Positions 1 through 9,958 of a stretch of DNA of 21,394 bases are shown here, one piece after another. Position 1 is the first letter of the stretch. Every line of letters begins with the position of its first letter. The stretch spans positions 49,200 to 70,593 of the forward strand of contig VHZZ01009090.1 in NCBI GenBank assembly GCA_009801015.1, read 5' to 3'. Source of the stretch: Silene noctiflora (lineage: Eukaryota > Streptophyta > Magnoliopsida > Caryophyllales > Caryophyllaceae). The translations under genes were made by a program, and so were the position numbers. Under the pieces are notes generated by a model. It ran no database searches and was not told the DNA's origin. It saw only the letters and a program-made list of their open reading frames with translations.

Positions 1-51
<51 letters not shown>
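1..51. repeat. (TA)n microsatellite
   Basis: Uninterrupted TA dinucleotides apart from one G at position 36. The run reaches the window edge, so its true length is unknown. It lies inside the CACTA element whose end is at 469. Confidence 0.95.
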
Positions 52-160
52 TTGGGAGAGAATGAAAAAGTAAATGTTTGATAGATTTTGATATTCAACA
101 AAAGCATTGGTTCAACAAAAACATTAAAGTTCAACGGCTCTACAGATTTGAAAATATGAC

Positions 161-390
161 AACGGTTCATTCAAAACCGTTCTCCAATTATATAACAACG
201 GTTAGTGAAAATCGTTCTTTTTCTATATTAAATAACGGTTCCCTAAAAACCGTTCACAAAATATGATAACGGGTGTCAAACAACCATTTACAAAACTATT
301 ATGTAACGGTTTCCCATTAAACCGTTGATAATATTAGACAACGGTGGTCTGTAAAACCGTTGTAAAACACTTTTAATAATGGTTTTTATG
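161..390. repeat. CACTA subterminal hairpin array, about 36-bp period
   Basis: AACGG-type motifs start at 161, 197, 234, 268, 305, 340 and (as AATGG) 378, giving spacings of 34-38 bp. In most units the motif is followed 7-12 bases later by its reverse complement AACCGTT, for example 161-181, 234-254 and 305-325. The units at 197, 268 and 378 are mutated in one arm. Such arrays are thought to be transposase binding sites. Confidence 0.8.
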
Positions 391-560
391 GAAACTGGTC
401 TATGTTTCGTTATTATATGTAGTAACCGTTGTTATGTGCTCATTGTAAAAGCGCTGAATTGGCGTAGTGAAGTCGTATTAGTTTATTTAAATCAAGTTTT
501 AAAACCCCTTTGATGAAAACAACAGAGATTAAACGCAGGGAAAAATAGCATCAATCGATG

Positions 561-605
561 CACCTTCTGGAACAGACGCAACCTCTACTGCACCTCTTCC
601 AGAGG
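561..605. repeat. Dispersed 45-bp motif, copy 1
   Basis: Starts with CACCTTCTGGAACAGACGCA and ends with the hairpin CCTCT-TCC-AGAGG at 593-605 (perfect 5-bp arms, 3-nt loop). A related copy with the identical hairpin lies at 1120-1163. Confidence 0.6.
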
Positions 606-1119
606 CTTCTTATCGGTTGTTGCTCTTCTTCTTCTTTCCCCAAGTCCGTGTTGTTTCACCTTTCCTTTCTTTTCTTCATTTTTTCTTCTTTATTTTGTTT
701 AGTTCTTTCAAATTAAGGTTTGTAAATTATTCTCATTAATTCCTTTTTGACTTAAATTGCTAATAATTAATGTTAGTTAGTTTTCATCACAGTCTCAAAT
801 CTGGGTTTGTGAGCTTTGATTTTTACATATTGAATATCTCGAATTCATGAACTCGCTTTTCACCAATAATCTGACTTTTAATCACTTATTCGCCTTTCAT
901 AATTGATTAATTCCGCCTTAATTCAAGGTTAGTTCGAGTTTGTAATTTTTAAATCGATTCCGAATCTCTTTTCTTTCTAAATCTGCTATATAAGTCATGC
1001 TAATTCGACTTTGCTAAGATTATGACAATTTGTAACATGATTAAATCACTTCCATTGAGTCATAGTATCAAATTAAAGCAATCAAATAAAATCACCAACG
1101 AACATTAATGGTTGCGGAT

Positions 1120-1163
1120 CACCTCCAGAACAGACATAAAGAATCTTGCGCCTCTTCCAGAGG
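1120..1163. repeat. Dispersed 45-bp motif, copy 2
   Basis: Shares CACCT...CCAGAACAGAC...GCGCCTCTTCCAGAGG with the copy at 561-605. The hairpin CCTCT-TCC-AGAGG at 1151-1163 is identical. The two copies lie 559 bp apart, which could mark the two ends of an old insertion or two short duplicates. Confidence 0.55.
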
Positions 1164-2158
1164 GTACATCATCTGTTGCGTCTGTTCCTAGTTGGATTCT
1201 GACCCTAAACTCACCTCGCCTCGACATAATCCGTGTATATATTTTTTATAAATTGACTAATATCCTATTTATCACCTAATATCGAAGAAGTTAATCATTC
1301 CACTATGGAAGAAGGGAGAGTATCAAGGAGATAAGAAGCGATAAGAAATATGTAAGGTGGTACATTGCATGAGCGTGACTAAATCTTAAACTAAAAGAGA
1401 GATTACAAAGATAATAGAGGTAAAAACAAATAGATGTCAAAGAAGGAAAGGCAATCGAGCTAGGAATAGGATAAAATCAACTTATTTTTGCAAGAATTAT
1501 GTTCAACCAAAATGGTACGAAAAGAAAGGGAAACGGGTACTATCACGGTGAAAGAGCTAAGGATCAACCCATACACTTGCAAAAACTTAACGGTTTCTTC
1601 AACAATGTTACATCTCTAAGAATGTAGGGATACCTTACTCAAAACATTTAAATTCCTGAAATTAGTTCTTCTCAAATTCATATGATTTCTTATTTCATTC
1701 CTTAATGCGATTGCAAGTCAACCTATAACTCTTTTGTAATATTATCTCTTCATATCAAATACTCATCACAACTGCACAAGTTTCCAAAACCACAAGATTA
1801 ACAAGAAGTTCACAAAGTTAGGCCTTTTTCAACCCAAATAGCCAAGAGTCACTAATACAAAATTACAACATCAATCCATTCATCATCAGTAATGTCCCAC
1901 GGCATTTCCTTCAGAGTTCAGATCATTGACCCGATCTCATTATCTAATTCTCAAGTAGCAAGGTTCGACTTATAACAACACCTTACCACTTTTGTTTACC
2001 ATACTCCAGCACCATAAAGTAAAGTCACGAAAATTGGAGTTTATGTACCACCCTCGTTTAACCAAGAGTCTTAAGCAAGTCATTCTCAATTAAATGAGAC
2101 TGTTACCATCTCGGTTGCACGAGGTAGTGAATAACAAAGATAAACAATAAAATTTACT

Positions 2159-2167
2159 TGAAATAAA
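2159..2167. repeat. Candidate 9-bp target site duplication, left
   Basis: TGAAATAAA, compared with TTAACTAAA at 2890-2898: 7 of 9 identical. Confidence 0.5.
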
Positions 2168-2286
2168 GAGTAAATTATAAATAACTCACTTATATAATCG
2201 ACTTTTTTGAAATAACTCCCTTTTATAAATTTTTATTCAAATAACTCCCTTTTAAACATGTTTTTATACCAATCAGTGCCTCTTCA
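2168..2286 (+). repeat. Left terminal inverted repeat of the Mutator-like element
   Basis: Its reverse complement matches 2768-2889 with scattered mismatches and small indels. The outer 65 bases are the best conserved part. It includes two internal near-copies of AAATAACTCCCTTTT. Confidence 0.75.
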
Positions 2287-2518
2287 CCGGAATGAGACTT
2301 ACTTTTGAATTTTTCGGCCAAAAATTCATTTTTCCCTTCACTTTTCACTTATGTAAGATGTTAAAATATTATTCACTCATTTACTCACTATGTTGTTCTT
2401 TAAAATAAGACTAAACGACGAATTTATGCTTGATTCTTCTTCGTTCATAGTGCATAATTTGAGTGTATTAGATTTAGAGAGGTTTGGAATTGGTCATAGG
2501 TTATGAAAACATAGCAAC

Positions 2519-2763
2519 GATGTAGGGATTACATTATAAGGAATGGTAAATCGATCAAACTATAAAAAATAAAGTACTGGTATGATCGCACCCAAACACT
2601 TTCATCACAAATTTCATTATATTACCTCATGTCTAGCCTTTGTTCAACATAAACTAAGCTTTCAATATCCCGTCACGTAGGGATTACGTTAAGGAAGGGA
2701 TTATGTTAGCGATGTAGGGATTACGTCAAGGAAGGGTAAATCGATCAAATTATAAAAAATAAA
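2519..2763 (+). repeat. Direct repeats inside the Mutator-like element
   Basis: A block starting GATGTAGGGATTAC and ending in ATAAAAAATAAA occurs at 2519-2573 and again at 2711-2763. A shorter third copy (CACGTAGGGATTACGTTAAGG) lies at 2674-2700. All are in the same orientation. They could be duplicated regulatory or replication-slippage products; no coding role is visible. Confidence 0.7.
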
Positions 2764-2767
2764 TCTA

Positions 2768-2889
2768 AAGAGGCATTGATTTGTTGAAAAAAAATGTTTA
2801 TAAGAGTCGTATATGGATAAAAAAATTATAAAAGGGGGTTATTTCAAAAAGTTGATTATATAAGGGAGAGAGTTATTTGTAATTTACTC
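2768..2889 (-). repeat. Right terminal inverted repeat of the Mutator-like element
   Basis: Reads from 2889 leftwards as GAGTAAATTACAAATAACTC and pairs with the left end at 2168. The inner limit is the AAGAGGCATTGATTTG block, matched on the left by the sequence ending at 2286. Confidence 0.75.
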
Positions 2890-2898
2890 TTAACTAAA
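2890..2898. repeat. Candidate 9-bp target site duplication, right
   Basis: TTAACTAAA directly abuts the right TIR. It pairs with 2159-2167 with two mismatches. Confidence 0.5.
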
Positions 2899-3189
2899 TT
2901 ACATCACAACTAATAAACTGTCTTAAACTGCTTTATTACATAAGACAATAATGATTAAATAATAACTGAATAAATCTTATTACAGCGAAAGTCTTAAATA
3001 TAAAGAGTGTTATCTAAGTAATGAACTAATAATAGCTAGCTAGACTCGGTCATCCTCTTTGTGTCACGTCCGAAACCACAACAACAACATCTAGCTCACA
3101 TATTATTACTTGCTAGTCTTATAGCTCCCCATTTGAACGGAAATAACAAATGGATCATAAAAGGTCACTAAGTTGAAAAGTTTTGGGTG

Positions 3190-3210
3190 ACGACACACAC
3201 ACACACACAT
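3190..3210. repeat. (CA)n microsatellite
   Basis: Run of ACACAC dinucleotides, with CATACA at its end. It lies in the LTR-like fragment. Confidence 0.85.
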
Positions 3211-3338
3211 ACAAAACATACACAGGTCAACCAAAGGTTTGGTAGAGAAAATCTACTAACATATGTAATGACATTTAAGCAACAACAGTATAATCAAATA
3301 AATATTATCACAGCATTAAAACTCACATTCAAAATCAT

Positions 3339-3411
3339 ACTCCGGACACCGAACGACCTCCTCAATCTCACTGATCGACATCTAACTCCGTGCACCGAAC
3401 GACCTCCTCTG
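3339..3411 (+). repeat. 46-bp tandem duplication
   Basis: ACTCCGgacACCGAACGACCTCCTC starts at 3339 and recurs as ACTCCGtgcACCGAACGACCTCCTC at 3385. This two-copy direct repeat lies within the fragment related to the Tekay LTR. Confidence 0.7.
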
Positions 3412-3623
3412 TCAACCCCCACAGTTATACAATAATGTACACACGAATATTGTAGCAGAAAATGGGGGAGTTTTTAAAAAAAAAAATTAAAGATTAAAAC
3501 GTGGAGTCAGTATATAAACCAAAAGTTGAATTTAATAAAGCTTTTATACAAAATACAACTTATCTAGATGTCCGGGATGTTAATCCCTAACTAAAACACA
3601 ATTAAAATAGTAAGTACAATTCT

Positions 3624-4899
3624 TGTAACACCCTCATACACCAAGGTACCTTAACAAGGACAACTCCAATGTATGAAGGTGCTACCATCTCGGTTTCCCG
3701 AGGTAGTACGCACCATAGTAACCATAAGAAACAAGTTTAAATAAAAACAACTTTAATAAAAAGGAAATACAAGTCTCAAAGGATTACGAGTCTCAAACTC
3801 CAAGAGTAACATCAAAACTATGAAATGAATGTATCTAACTCAGCAGATGGTAAACTACAAAACATATGGTGACTCAGCCCCGTCCATGCCCCGCGAGCTA
3901 CATCAACAGCCATTACCTGCTAAGCCAACTGCTCACCATCCCCGAATGGATCATCACAAACTGTAACATCCATCCTCCAAAATCCATAGTAACCAGTAAC
4001 CGACTACACATCAAAGTGTGTAGCCCTGCCAGATTACCCATCGCAGCAGGTAATCCACACCGCTAGTGGGGACCGCAGCCTTACCACTAAAATCCTCGCT
4101 GATCGCAACGAGCGAACCTAGATCATTAATGTGCACATCCTCCTTGTGTCGGGAGCCACAAGAGGCAAACATGGGGTTGTAACGATCTCCCGAAATGGCT
4201 CCACAATAACATCCAATAACCACACAATAAATCTCAACCAAGCAATAACATTAATAGACCGTCACATTACACCTTTTATCAATTATATAGTCAACCGAGT
4301 AGGGAAACCCTACCTGAACAGAAATCCAAGCACAAGGCACAGCAAAGTAGTCTAGAAAGCCTCCTCTACGAAGTCGTCACCTAATATGATATCAATCAAT
4401 CAATATCATGACATACAAACTTGCCATTCACCCTAAACCCCCAAATAACCTAATTGGGATTTGACTAATCTTAACAAAACAACAAATAACTAAGATAAAC
4501 GACTTACCCACTGATTAACGAACGCTAAGATGTGAAAAGCCCAAAAAACAAGGAACCCTAGCCTTGAAATAATGAAGGTAACAAGGAAGTAGTGAACGTC
4601 GTTGTCTTTTGTTTGTGAAAAGTGTATAAAGCTGATAAATAAAATGATTTAAGTTATTGAAAACCTCATTATATGCTTCATGTGTTACTTTATTCAAACC
4701 GTAGAAAATAACGTAATGGACCGGACACTCGGTCTAGTACATGACACTCGACCGAGTATGCCACATTCGATCGAGTGCCCACATACTCAATCAAGTACAC
4801 ACAAAACAGAAGCATGATAAAAGAACCCCACACCATCTACTCGGTCGAGTACCTCGTACTCGGCCGAGTAACCTAGGACCCGAAATCTGATGTATTACA
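3624..4899 (-). repeat. 3' LTR of the Tekay-type element (1276 bp)
   Basis: On the minus strand it begins TGTAATACATCAG (from 4899) and ends GGGTGTTACA (at 3624), with the TG...CA termini of LTRs. It is directly preceded, in element orientation, by a purine-rich tract at 4900-4912, which fixes the boundary and shows that this is the 3' copy. The first 170 bases of the LTR carry six ACTCGRYCGAGT-type palindromes. A diverged relative lies at 2044 and the start of another at 21304. No second copy of this same element's LTR is in the window. Confidence 0.85.
4727..4869. promoter_or_regulatory. Cluster of six 12-bp palindromes in LTR U3
   Basis: Sites at 4727-4738, 4746-4757, 4765-4776, 4785-4796, 4839-4850 and 4858-4869 follow the pattern ACTCGRYCGAGT. 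The last is a perfect palindrome (TACTCGGCCGAGTA with flanks), and others have one or two changes. The position near the 5' end of the LTR, upstream of where transcription would start, suggests protein-binding sites. The function is inferred, not shown. Confidence 0.5.
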
Positions 4900-4912
4900 A
4901 TCTTCCCTCCTT
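4900..4912 (-). other. Polypurine tract of the Tekay-type element
   Basis: The minus strand reads AAGGAGGGAAGAT directly against the LTR start TGTAATAC. This is the plus-strand DNA synthesis primer expected just upstream of a 3' LTR. Confidence 0.8.
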
Positions 4913-5113
4913 AAAAACGAACTTTATCCCCGAATTTCAAACCCATACTTGTAAAAACAAATACTAACACCATACTACTACCACACAACTCGAAAAAGAT
5001 ACCCAAATTGTAACCAAACCGTACTCAAATTATGATCAAACAACCCGAAAACGTACCCAAAACTGTCCCAAAAACGAACGCGATCATCTCCTACCGCCCT
5101 TAAAAGAACAAGG

Positions 5114-6277
5114 TTACGTTCCCGTAACCAAACATCCCTGATCAAAAATATGCGGATACCCGTCCTTCATTTCTTCTTCTAGCTCCCAAGTTGTTTCTTC
5201 AACATTGTGATTGGTCCACAACATCTTTAACAACACTGTCTCACCATTCCTAGTCTTGTACGATCCAAAATCTCCTTTAGCACTTCCACATAGGTCAAAG
5301 CCTCATCTAACTCGATATTCTCCACTTCTATACATAAGATGGGTCACTCACATACTTCCGGAGTTGAGACACATGGAAAACGTTATGTACTCGGTCTAAG
5401 GTTGGTGCCAAATCCAATTGATAAGCCACCTCACCAATCCGATCCAAAATCTCATAGGGTCCAATGAACTTTTGGCTCAACTTGCGCCTGTTGCCAAAAA
5501 GCATAACTCCACGCATAGGTGACACTTTTAGAAGGACCTTATCACCTACCTAAAACTCGATGTCACTGGGATGCAAATCGACATAGCTCTTCTGCCGATC
5601 CTGAGCTACTTTCATCTTCTGTCTGATCAACCGTACCTGCTCAATCATATCTTGCACCATTTGTGGTCCTAAAACCACACCATCTACACTATCATCCCAA
5701 AATATAGGACTCCTACACCGTCTCCCATACAAACCCTCAAAAGGTATCATCCTAATACTGGTGTGAAAGCTGTTGTTGTACGAGAATTCAATCAAATCCA
5801 GCCTATCTTCCCAACTGCCACCAAACTCCATCACACAAGCCCTCAACATATCCTCCAAAGTCTTGATGGTCCTCTCAATCTGTTCATTTGTCGCTAGATG
5901 AAATGTCGTACTCATCTTTAAGGAAGTTCCCATCAAATCCTGCAACTCTTGCCAAAACATGGAGATAAACCTCACATCCATATGTGACACAATATCTTTC
6001 GGTATCCCATGCAATTTCACCACATTCATCTTGTACCCACTAGCGAAATGCATCTTACTCCATGTATCTTTCATAGGAATAAAATGATCTGACTTTTTCA
6101 GTCGATCCACTATCACCCAAATCATGTTGTTATCTTGTTGAGTCCTCGGTAACCCCACAACAAAATCCATAAAAATAGACTCTCATTTCCACTCGGGTAC
6201 CTCAAGAGACTGAATCTTACCNTGCGGACTTCGTTGTTCCCCTTTGACCCTTTGACAAGTCAAACATCTAGCTACGA
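5114..6277 (-). pseudogene. Integrase C-terminal two thirds (Tekay-type pol), inactivated
   Basis: The integrase inserts the retroelement cDNA. This part starts inside the zinc finger (CLTCQ motif at 6256-6267) and continues with the catalytic core: MDFVVGLP holds the first Asp (6165-6167), and IERTIKTLEDMLRA holds the catalytic Glu. The second catalytic position, 36 residues before that Glu, reads SHMDVRF at 5982-5984. The family has Asp (SDRD.RF), so a D-to-H change has removed a catalytic residue. A GPY motif (GPYEIL, near 5460) and a chromodomain-like tail (WTNHNVEETTWE) follow. In-frame stops replace Trp (about 6179) and Gln (5547-5549). Two frameshifts occur after 5328. The natural stop is probably TAA at 5114-5116. 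One ambiguous base (N) is at 6222. Confidence 0.9.
6273..6277. repeat. Target site duplication of the nested element, left copy
   Basis: TACGA directly before the left LTR. The right copy at 18697-18701 is CACGA, one mismatch. In the integrase frame the difference falls on a third codon position of a Val codon. Confidence 0.8.
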
Positions 6278-9200
6278 TATCGATGAGGGAAATCGCCTAC
6301 GGGAATGCCTTTATTTCATAAAAACATTTTACTTTTGAAAAGAGTCGCCACTAAATTTTTAGGTGGAATTAGAAACCAAATTGCAGAGATTTAGGTCCTT
6401 GTGAGATTACGTGTTAGGAAGTCAAATTAAATTCTTTAATAAAACACCCAACCCCGCCCGTTTCAATAACGGTCTCTACTAAGAAAAACAATGGCTATTT
6501 GGCTATGTATCATATGCGAATATGCATTCGTTGTTTTAAACCCTAACATGTGAATGTCATTCTATGTCAATTTAATGCAATTAAACTTGTCAAATTATTT
6601 AGCATGTGAATATTCATTTAACTTATTCTAAGCATAAATAAAACATTCAAAAGAAGGAATAGAGAATTCTTACTCTAGCGGCGCTGCATAAATTGTTAGT
6701 TCATAGAAATAATTAAAATAAAGCTAATAAACAAACAAACATAAAAAATTGCAAACAAAAGAGGCAAAACAAGGCCTTAGGCCGACACCATGCACACAGT
6801 CCAAGGACCAAATTGGGTTCATGCATATCTTATTCTAGGTTAAGTCGGATTCTAATTGTATAACACGATTTGATGCATAATTACAGAAGCATACAAAACA
6901 TTAAATCAAGTAAACATCGCATAATTACATAGCATTCAAAAGCAAGCAACGATTGACAAATTCTAAGTCAAAAGATAGGGAAGGGCACACGGCCCAAAGG
7001 GGATACACGACAGAAACATAAGACCCATATTTGATCATGTGAATTGTTACGGTAATTAAAACATATTAATATTATTTCATAATAAAAACATGTAAAAACA
7101 ATTAAAACAAACATAAAAGGACAAACCTCAACATTCTATTTAGATATTCAAATAAACATGTGAAAACAGACAGAAAACTATATACAAACAAGATCTACAC
7201 TAATTACATATTGTATCGAATTGCAAATTGTTAAAATAGAGTTAGAAAAAAGAGTTTTGAAAGAGGAAAGGAGGGACGAGTGGCACGCGGCCTAAGGAGG
7301 TCGACTGTTGCTTCTTTTTATCTTATTTTAGTCATTGAATGTTAAAAAGACGGTGTTAAGCACGCGGTCTTATGCTAGCTAGAAAAGGTGATAGAAAAGA
7401 TTGATTAATTAATTAAATAAAATTCTTATGTTAAATCAAATTACAGATTAGGTTATTGTATGACCTATATGTCTAATGAACTCGAATGTATGACCTATCT
7501 ATCTAATTATTTAAATTGTTAAAGTTGTTAATTGTTAATTAAACATGTTATTTACAAATTATTAAAATTTTCGTCATAAAAACAAAACCTAATGTCTAAT
7601 TCAATTAGCAAATAAAATTATGTCGTCAATTAGTCAAATTAATTATATTATAAGTCAAAAACAGTCCTAAAAAAAATGTGTGATTGGCCGAATAAGAGAA
7701 AAAGATTGAACTCGATTTCATCAATTTTCAATTTGAAATAAACTCAATTATTGCTGCCCACTTCCAAACACAAGGATATGTAAATGAATAGAACCACTTT
7801 GATCCCTTCAGACGAATTATGGGGTTCCATCCAAGTTAACGCGGGTGTTCATAATGGTACTTTAACTCATACTCGATATTAAACTAAGTTAGATTTAAAC
7901 AAAAAAAATAAAACAAAAAAACGATAATTAAAGTACATAATAACAAAACGATAAAAATACGAAAATAAAAGGGAAAAGGAAGGAATTTTGGCACCCTCAA
8001 CTTACATGTATCGTTGATCGATATCTTAGATCGTAATCGATTGTAAGGTTTTATCCCAAGGGGCCGTCGTCGACGAAAACAATTGAAATTTCCAAAATTG
8101 GAATTGAATAACACATTCAAAAAACCCGACTTGGGAAGCCAACTTTGAATACTCACCATGACTTCGTTTCTCAACTAAAACGAGATTTGAAAGATGTTCT
8201 GTAAACTAGAAATTATGAATTTTGTGAATATGTAAAGAGATCAGAAGGTTTGATATGTTTTAGACACGAAAAATGATGTAGAAGAGGAGACATAAATACG
8301 AAAACAGAATGTTTGTCTCCTGTTTTCGAGCGTCTGTCTCGCCTTTTCCTTAGGGTTTTCTGGAAGTTTTCGAGTATGTAGGTTATGGGTGAGGTGTAAG
8401 GATTGCTAAGTGGTTGCTAAGGGTCGAGTTATATGGTTATTTATAGGGTAGAAAACTGATTAGAAGTAGGGTTTCATGAAGGGTTTCGATTTGGACTGTT
8501 TGGGTTTGTATAGGGTTTTGGCTGCGGTTTTCAAGGGGATTAGGATAGGTTTTATTGGTTTTATTAAGGGGAAAGGTAGTGTGGTTGATGTAGGTAATTA
8601 GGGAAGCTTGGAATGGAGGAATTCGAGTTTCAATTGGACTCGAAGAGGGGCTGAAAAAACAGAGTGCAAAGGGTTGTGTTGCGCGTGTTTTCGTGGGCTG
8701 TTTGTGCAAGGATTTTGGACGGGTTTGGATGGTAGCTATAGGGCTAAGTGAGGGTGTTTGTATGGGCTTGATATGAGTGGTTTATATGGGCTAAAGAGGG
8801 GTCGAATTCGTGGGTTTTTGGGTTGTGCAAAGGGGTCGGGTTTGGGGCTGTGCTGAACACGGGCTAGGGGTGTTGGATGGGGCTGGTTTGGGATCGAAAA
8901 TGGGTCAGGTCAAGGAGATTCAAAGATGGTTGGCGTGCTGGGTAGGTAGTTGTGTCAGCCTACTCAAAATTCGTGTCAATTCGTAAAGAAAACGGGCTTA
9001 AAAATCGAGCTAAAAACTAGCCTTAAAACGCCCATTCAATCGAGTTTTCATCTCGTTTTTGAAACTTTTGAAATTAGATTTTTCAAATGAAATTTCAAAA
9101 TTGAATAAAAGAAATATTTTATTTTCAATAAAAGAAATATTATAAATAAAACCAAATCAAATTAAATCAAATTAAATATATAAAATGAATTTGGAGCAAT

Positions 9201-9409
9201 TAATTTAAATTTCATTTAAATTAAAATAAACGAATAAAACATTTTTAAAATATCATTAATAAAACATTTCATCGATAACGTCCCTTTTACATAGTAAAAC
9301 GAAATAAAATACTGATATGACCAAATTTGAAGTACATATTGTCCTATCATCATCGGGTGTTTTATGGGATTTCTATAAATGCCAGTATCGACAGATACGG
9401 GTATCTATA
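6278..9409 (-). repeat. 3' LTR of the Tat-type element (3132 bp)
   Basis: It aligns end to end with 15575-18696. By eye about 32 differences occur in the first 440 bases, roughly 93% identity. Both termini have mutated here: TATCGATGAG instead of TGTGGATGAG at the left, and TCTATA instead of TCTACA at the right. Short open frames on the minus strand (7884-8174, 8437-8709) have counterparts in the other LTR but look like chance frames in AT-rich DNA. A GGCC-TTA-GGCC hairpin at 6773-6783 is conserved in both LTRs. Confidence 0.9.
8438..8445 (-). promoter_or_regulatory. LTR TATA box (3' LTR copy)
   Basis: The minus strand reads CCCTATAAATAACC. The same box is kept in the other LTR at 17734-17741, and the location divides the LTR into a U3 of about 0.95 kb and a long R-U5. 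Confidence 0.6.
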
Positions 9410-9423
9410 GAGCCCCCACTTTG
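9410..9423 (-). other. Polypurine tract of the Tat-type element
   Basis: The minus strand reads AAAGTGGGGGCTC directly against the 3' LTR start. A G-rich tract of this kind is characteristic of the Tat/Ogre group and proves the minus orientation. Confidence 0.8.
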
Positions 9424-9958
9424 ACTAAGGCTTGGACAGGCGAAAGTCAAAGTATACCCCAAGTCCAATGGCCTGAGGATTCAGCGGGTCATTTATAGTC
9501 CATTATACTCGCGCATGTAAGCTCGCCAGCCATAAGAATAGATCATACCTGAAACACGATTCTAGATGCCTCTATCCATTGCTATTTCATCCCTTTGGTC
9601 TTCAACATGTGGTTTCACCACTTTCACTTTCTTGCATGAATGGTGGGTTGAGCCTTATCTTCAGGTGCCTACGTATCCGTTTATGACGGAATCAAAACCT
9701 GCATCGCAGTTGGGCATTCTGCTGGCTCCTAGCTTTCCGTTGTTTCGGCCCAAATGGATGGGGCTTTCTAAGAGCAGGTTGCCATCTATTGTCATTTGCT
9801 TTCTGCTGTGAAATTCTGCCATTTCGTATTCTTTGGTGGATGTAATCCGTTCATTTGCATAATGGTCTCCGGAGCCTATGGCTACAAAGCCCCCAGTTGG
9901 AGTGTACCTGTTCAAACTTGGTAGGAAATCATGTAACATATATATCATGTAATGAAAA
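9424..9958. other. 3' untranslated spacer of the Tat-type element
   Basis: No pol motif on either strand. It contains the motif TGCCTACGTATCC...GGAATCAAAACC...GCAGTT at 9666-9711, which recurs in diverged form at 11761-11804. An open frame on the plus strand (9566-9811), antisense to the element, spans this motif. Retand-like elements are reported to have antisense frames between pol and the LTR, but I cannot show that this one is coding. Confidence 0.5.

Larger units (their letters stand above)
1..469. mobile_element. End of a CACTA (En/Spm-type) DNA transposon, partial
   Basis: The right boundary reads GGCGTAGTG at 461-469, which on the other strand is CACTACGCC, the CACTA-type terminus. 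Inside it lies an array of short inverted repeats built on AACGGTT and AACCGTT, the kind of subterminal repeat block that CACTA elements carry and that transposase is known to bind in this superfamily. Three bases after the end (470-472, AAG) would be one copy of the 3-bp target duplication, but the other end is outside the window. No transposase coding sequence is visible. A short open frame at 78-266 runs through the repeats and is not a gene. It could be an autonomous element's end or a non-autonomous derivative. Confidence 0.72.
473..2043. other. Intergenic stretch, no gene recognised
   Basis: I see no long open frame, no RNA gene and no clear transposon boundary. It is AT-rich, with a pyrimidine-rich patch near 615-700. 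The only internal structure I can support is a pair of related 45-bp motifs at 561-605 and 1120-1163. It may be old retrotransposon sequence, but I cannot assign it to a family. Confidence 0.5.
2168..2889. mobile_element. Non-autonomous Mutator-like (MULE-type) element
   Basis: The two ends are long imperfect inverted repeats of about 120 bp that begin GAGTAAATTA and continue through a shared TTATATAATC block to a shared TGCCTCTT block. The flanking 9-mers TGAAATAAA (2159-2167) and TTAACTAAA (2890-2898) agree at 7 of 9 positions, consistent with an aged 9-bp target duplication, the Mutator signature. Total length is 722 bp, with no transposase coding sequence. The interior carries three copies of a GTAGGGATTAC repeat. 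It is inserted in the LTR-like fragment that starts at 2044. Another superfamily with long TIRs is possible, but target duplication length favours Mutator. Confidence 0.72.
2044..3450 (-). mobile_element. Diverged Tekay-type LTR fragment (minus orientation), split by a Mutator-like element
   Basis: The left end TGTACCACCCTC at 2044 aligns with TGTAACACCCTC at 3624, the 3' end of the intact LTR. A 25-bp block at 2104-2128 matches 3683-3707 at 23 of 25 bases and lies 60 versus 59 bases from the LTR end. Past the inserted element (2168-2889), the GACTCGG...TCC block near 3042 and the TTAcTTGCTA...GGATCAT block near 3107-3157 line up in order with 3872 and 3916-3955 of the intact LTR. The right boundary is not clear; homology fades by about 3450. 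No primer binding site follows the left end, so this is a 3' LTR, a solo LTR or a fragment. Confidence 0.55.

Noticed and set aside
78..266. Small open frame on the plus strand
   Set aside because: It runs through the CACTA subterminal repeats and its codons follow the repeat, so it is not a gene.
3187..3435. 82-codon plus-strand frame starting in the CA repeat
   Set aside because: It begins in the microsatellite and crosses the 46-bp duplication within an LTR fragment, so it is a chance frame.
4011..4355. Small frames inside the Tekay LTR
   Set aside because: They lie within the LTR on both strands and overlap each other, without any domain.
7884..8709. Frames in the left LTR with counterparts at 17173-18193 in the right LTR
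   Set aside because: Presence in both copies only reflects LTR duplication. Frame lengths differ between copies, the frames overlap one another and no domain is visible.
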